Source: Saccharicrinis sp. UBA6048
GTDB taxonomy: Bacteria > Bacteroidota > Bacteroidia > Bacteroidales > Marinilabiliaceae
Assembly (NCBI GenBank): GCA_002429115.1
Contig: DIYS01000128.1
Coordinates: forward strand, 1 to 7,564
DNA: 7,564 nt
Direction: 5' to 3'
Shown here piece after piece: positions 6,216-7,564 of the stretch (the first letter of the stretch is position 1; each line of letters begins with the position of its first letter). Made by a program: the position numbers and the translations under genes. The notes below the pieces were generated by a model, which was not told the DNA's origin, made no database searches, and saw only the letters and a program-made list of their open reading frames with translations.

Positions 6216-6535
6216 TACTTGATCTCCTCCCCTGATTTTTTAGCAATTCGAACCAGTTTTCCATCATCATTCAACTTACGACCAACGCGAGTTGGTTTTC
6301 CTGTTGAAGGATCTTTCACATTTAAATTTGAAATGTGAATAGGAGCCTCTTTCTTAACTATACCTCCTTGCGGATTCTCAGCATTAGGCTTTGTATGCTT
6401 GCTCACCATGTTAACACCTTCAACAATGGCACGCTGTTTAGCGGGGAATACCTCAAGGACTTTCCCTTCCTGGCCTTTGTTGACTCCAGCGTTAACGATA
6501 ACGATGTCGCCTTTTTTAATATGCAATTTACCCAT
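6215..6535 (-). CDS. rplX: 50S ribosomal protein L24 (uL24)
   Basis: L24 is an assembly initiator of the large subunit and lies near the peptide exit tunnel. The 106-aa product has an N-terminal KOW motif within residues 5-35 (HIKKGDIVIVNAGVNKGQEG then KVLEVF). This is followed by VEGVNMVSKHTKP (38-50), the conserved GGIVKKEAPIHISNL (57-71) and a basic C-terminus with TRVGRK (82-87). Length is normal. The ATG at 6533-6535 is 20 nt after the rplN stop. Its TAA shares one base with the rplE ATG, and its last codons form a Shine-Dalgarno-like sequence for rplE. Confidence 0.98.
   Translation of the reverse strand: MGKLHIKKGDIVIVNAGVNKGQEGKVLEVFPAKQRAIVEGVNMVSKHTKPNAENPQGGIVKKEAPIHISNLNVKDPSTGKPTRVGRKLNDDGKLVRIAKKSGEEIK
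6223..6230 (-). promoter_or_regulatory. Strong Shine-Dalgarno-like site of rplE
   Basis: On the coding strand GGAGGAGA lies within the last codons of rplX (Gly-Glu-Glu-Ile). The GGAGGA core ends nine bases before the rplE ATG, a workable distance. This is the best anti-Shine-Dalgarno match seen in the window. Because it also encodes protein, it may be partly or wholly a product of codon content. Confidence 0.5.
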
Positions 6536-6555
6536 TATTCTAATCTCTTTGATGA

Positions 6556-6921
6556 TTAAAGTACTTCAGGCGCCAATGAAACGATTTTCATATAACCTTC
6601 CCTTACCTCACGGGCTACAGGACCGAAAATACGTGTTCCTCTCATTTCTCCGGCAGCATTCAGCAAAACGCAAGCGTTTTCATCAAAGCGGATGTAGGAA
6701 CCATCTTGACGTCTAACTTCTTTTTTAGTGCGCACTACTACAGCCTTTGTTACGGTTCCTTTTTTCAATTCACCGCCTGGCGTGGCGCTTTTCACAGTTA
6801 CCACGATACGATCGCCTACTCCGGCATAACGTTTCCTTGTTCCACCAAGAACACGGATACATAATACTTCTTTGGCTCCACTGTTATCAGCAACTGCAAG
6901 TCTAGATTCTTGTTGTATCAT
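6556..6921 (-). CDS. rplN: 50S ribosomal protein L14 (uL14)
   Basis: L14 sits at the subunit interface of the 50S subunit and forms a bridge to 16S rRNA; the ribosome-silencing factor RsfS binds it in other bacteria. The 121-aa product shows MIQQESRLAVADNSGAKEVL, IRVLGGTRKRYAGVGDRIVV (22-41) and VVVRTKKEVRRQDGSYIRFD (61-80). The C-terminal signature is GTRIFGPVARE (95-105). The ATG at 6919-6921 begins at the invariant MIQ. It follows the rpsQ stop with a 2-nt gap, so coupled translation is likely. In E. coli rplN is the first gene of the spc operon, but here there is no room for a separate promoter in the rpsQ-rplN gap. Confidence 0.98.
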   Translation of the reverse strand: MIQQESRLAVADNSGAKEVLCIRVLGGTRKRYAGVGDRIVVTVKSATPGGELKKGTVTKAVVVRTKKEVRRQDGSYIRFDENACVLLNAAGEMRGTRIFGPVAREVREGYMKIVSLAPEVL

Positions 6922-6923
6922 GA

Positions 6924-7178
6924 TTACTTAGCTCTTTCTAGAATTTCAACTAATCTCCAACGTTTAGTCTTGCTCAAGGGACGTGTTTCCATGATTTTCA
7001 CAGTATCCCCGATATTGCATGTGTTGTCTTCATCGTGCGCGTGAAACTTTTTGGTCTTTTTCACGAACTTACCGTAGATGGGGTGCTTCTCGCGAATCTC
7101 TACAGATACTACGATAGACTTATCCATCTTGCTGCTAGCTACAATACCTGTACGCTCTTTTCTAAGATTTCTATCCAT
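6924..7178 (-). CDS. rpsQ: 30S ribosomal protein S17 (uS17)
   Basis: S17 is a primary 16S rRNA-binding protein of the 5' and central domains with an OB-fold. The 84-aa product starts MDRNLRKERTGIVASSKMDK and contains the characteristic KSIVVSVE (20-27) and KHPIYGKFVKKTKKFHAHDE (31-50). The signature GDTVKIMETRPLSKTKRWRL (57-76) is complete. Length is normal. The ATG at 7176-7178 is 7 nt after the rpmC stop. A GGAG directly touches the ATG in mRNA sense, too close to act as a classical Shine-Dalgarno site. Confidence 0.98.
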   Translation of the reverse strand: MDRNLRKERTGIVASSKMDKSIVVSVEIREKHPIYGKFVKKTKKFHAHDEDNTCNIGDTVKIMETRPLSKTKRWRLVEILERAK

Positions 7179-7185
7179 CTCCTAA

Positions 7186-7383
7186 TTATTTTTCAGTTTG
7201 TTGCTTTTGACTCAATACAGTCTTCAAGCGCGCAATGTTTCTACGAGTATGTCTAATCTGCATTGGGTTTTCCAATGGCGAAGTTGTGTGGTTTAACTCC
7301 AACTGCTGTAATGCTGCAGTTTCAGTTTCAATACGCTCAGCAATTTCGCTAACACTTAATTCTTTGATTTCTTCTACTTTCAT
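7186..7383 (-). CDS. rpmC: 50S ribosomal protein L29 (uL29)
   Basis: L29 is a small helical-hairpin protein beside the peptide exit tunnel, where it helps form the docking site for trigger factor and SRP together with L23. From the ATG at 7381-7383 the product is 65 aa, with two helices (about 3-34 and 41-60) around the linker PLENPMQIRHTRRNIARLKT (36-55), the family signature region. ATGs further upstream (7410 and 7395) would add nine or five residues and overlap rplP. I prefer 7383 because MKVEEIKELSVSEIAERI is the standard L29 N-terminus and leaves a 4-nt gap after the rplP stop. The tail KQQTEK is polar. It sits between rplP and rpsQ as in nearly all bacteria. Confidence 0.95.
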   Translation of the reverse strand: MKVEEIKELSVSEIAERIETETAALQQLELNHTTSPLENPMQIRHTRRNIARLKTVLSQKQQTEK

Positions 7384-7387
7384 GTCA

Positions 7388-7564
7388 TTAAGCATTTGTT
7401 GATTCAACATAGTCTCTTCTCACAACGAATTTAGTAGTTACAGGAAGCTTTTGAGCGGCAAGGCGCAATGCTTCTTTAGCTACTTCGTAAGGTACTCCCT
7501 CGCACTCTAAAATGATGCGTCCTGGAGTAACAGGGGCCACAAATCCTTCCGGACTACCTTTACC
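7388..7564 (-). CDS. rplP: 50S ribosomal protein L16 (uL16), 3' part, runs off right edge
   Basis: The last 58 residues of L16 are visible, entering the window in frame with GKGSPEGFVAPVTPGRIILE. This matches the conserved GKG-PE-WVA-V-PG-I--E region that follows the RNA-binding core. The segment continues GVPYEVAKEALRLAAQKLPV and TTKFVVRRDYVESTNA, then TAA at 7388-7390. L16 lies near the A-site finger and the peptidyl transferase region of the large subunit and helps position aminoacyl-tRNA. About 80 N-terminal residues lie beyond the edge. In mRNA sense the stop gives TAATGACATG, placing the rpmC start 4 nt downstream. Upstream genes (rpsC, rplV, rpsS, rplB and others) would be expected outside the window. 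Confidence 0.96.
   Translation of the reverse strand, partial: GKGSPEGFVAPVTPGRIILECEGVPYEVAKEALRLAAQKLPVTTKFVVRRDYVESTNA

Noticed and set aside
6025..6716. Plus-strand open frames opposite rplE, rplX and rplN
   Set aside because: They overlap each other and conserved ribosomal genes, with no motif or start context; judged antisense shadows.
7179..7183. GGAG touching the rpsQ ATG as a Shine-Dalgarno site
   Set aside because: There is no spacer between it and the start codon, so it cannot pair with 16S rRNA and place the ATG in the P site in the usual way.
7035..7256. Plus-strand open frame of 73 codons opposite rpsQ and rpmC
   Set aside because: It spans two conserved genes in antisense and shows no family features.
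1..7564. Mobile element, CRISPR array, defence gene, tRNA or other inserted system
   Set aside because: The window is filled end to end by 18 conserved genes in a standard order; no repeat array, transposase, foreign-looking gene or unexplained space over 60 nt is present.

Overview
The window is a piece of the large ribosomal-protein super-operon (S10-spc-alpha region) of a bacterium, read entirely on the minus strand. It holds 18 genes in this transcription order, from high to low coordinates: rplP (3' part only), rpmC, rpsQ, rplN, rplX, rplE, rpsN, rpsH, rplF, rplR, rpsE, rpmD, rplO, secY, map, infA, rpmJ and rpsM (5' part only). Three of these are too short, or run off the window edge, to be found by a simple long-ORF scan: rpmD (3277-3453), rpmJ (284-400) and the rplP fragment (7388-7564). 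rpsM is cut by the left edge.

The likely host is a member of Bacteroidota. The evidence is the moderately AT-rich sequence, the mostly weak or missing Shine-Dalgarno sequences, the secY-map-infA-rpmJ-rpsM order without adk, the zinc-free 38-aa L36 and 89-aa S14 proteins, and the general style of the proteins (for example S17 starting MDRNLRKERTG). A Cytophagales-like lineage is a guess from protein style; I cannot fix the genus. The standard genetic code fits: all 17 visible stop codons are TAA, except rplE, which uses TAG.

Layout. 7564-5658 carries large- and small-subunit proteins L16, L29, S17, L14, L24 and L5, packed with 1-20 nt gaps or a 1-nt overlap. 5653-2801 carries S14, S8, L6, L18, S5, L30 and L15. 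The only sizeable gap (58 nt, between rpsN and rpsH) contains a perfect 10-bp hairpin. 2796-649 carries the SecY translocon channel and methionine aminopeptidase. 633-1 carries translation initiation factor IF-1, L36 and the start of S13, which would lead into the alpha-operon genes outside the window.

The genes form one expression unit for building ribosomes, starting translation (IF-1), exporting or inserting nascent proteins (SecY) and trimming their N-terminal methionine (MetAP). There is no gene-free stretch over 300 nt and no mobile element, CRISPR array, tRNA or rRNA. I found no undescribed system. The points worth a second look are small: the rpsN-rpsH hairpin, unusually good Shine-Dalgarno matches before rplE and rplO in a lineage that rarely uses them, the fused spc-alpha junction with no room for an E. 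coli-type S4 leader, and start-site choices for map and rpmC.
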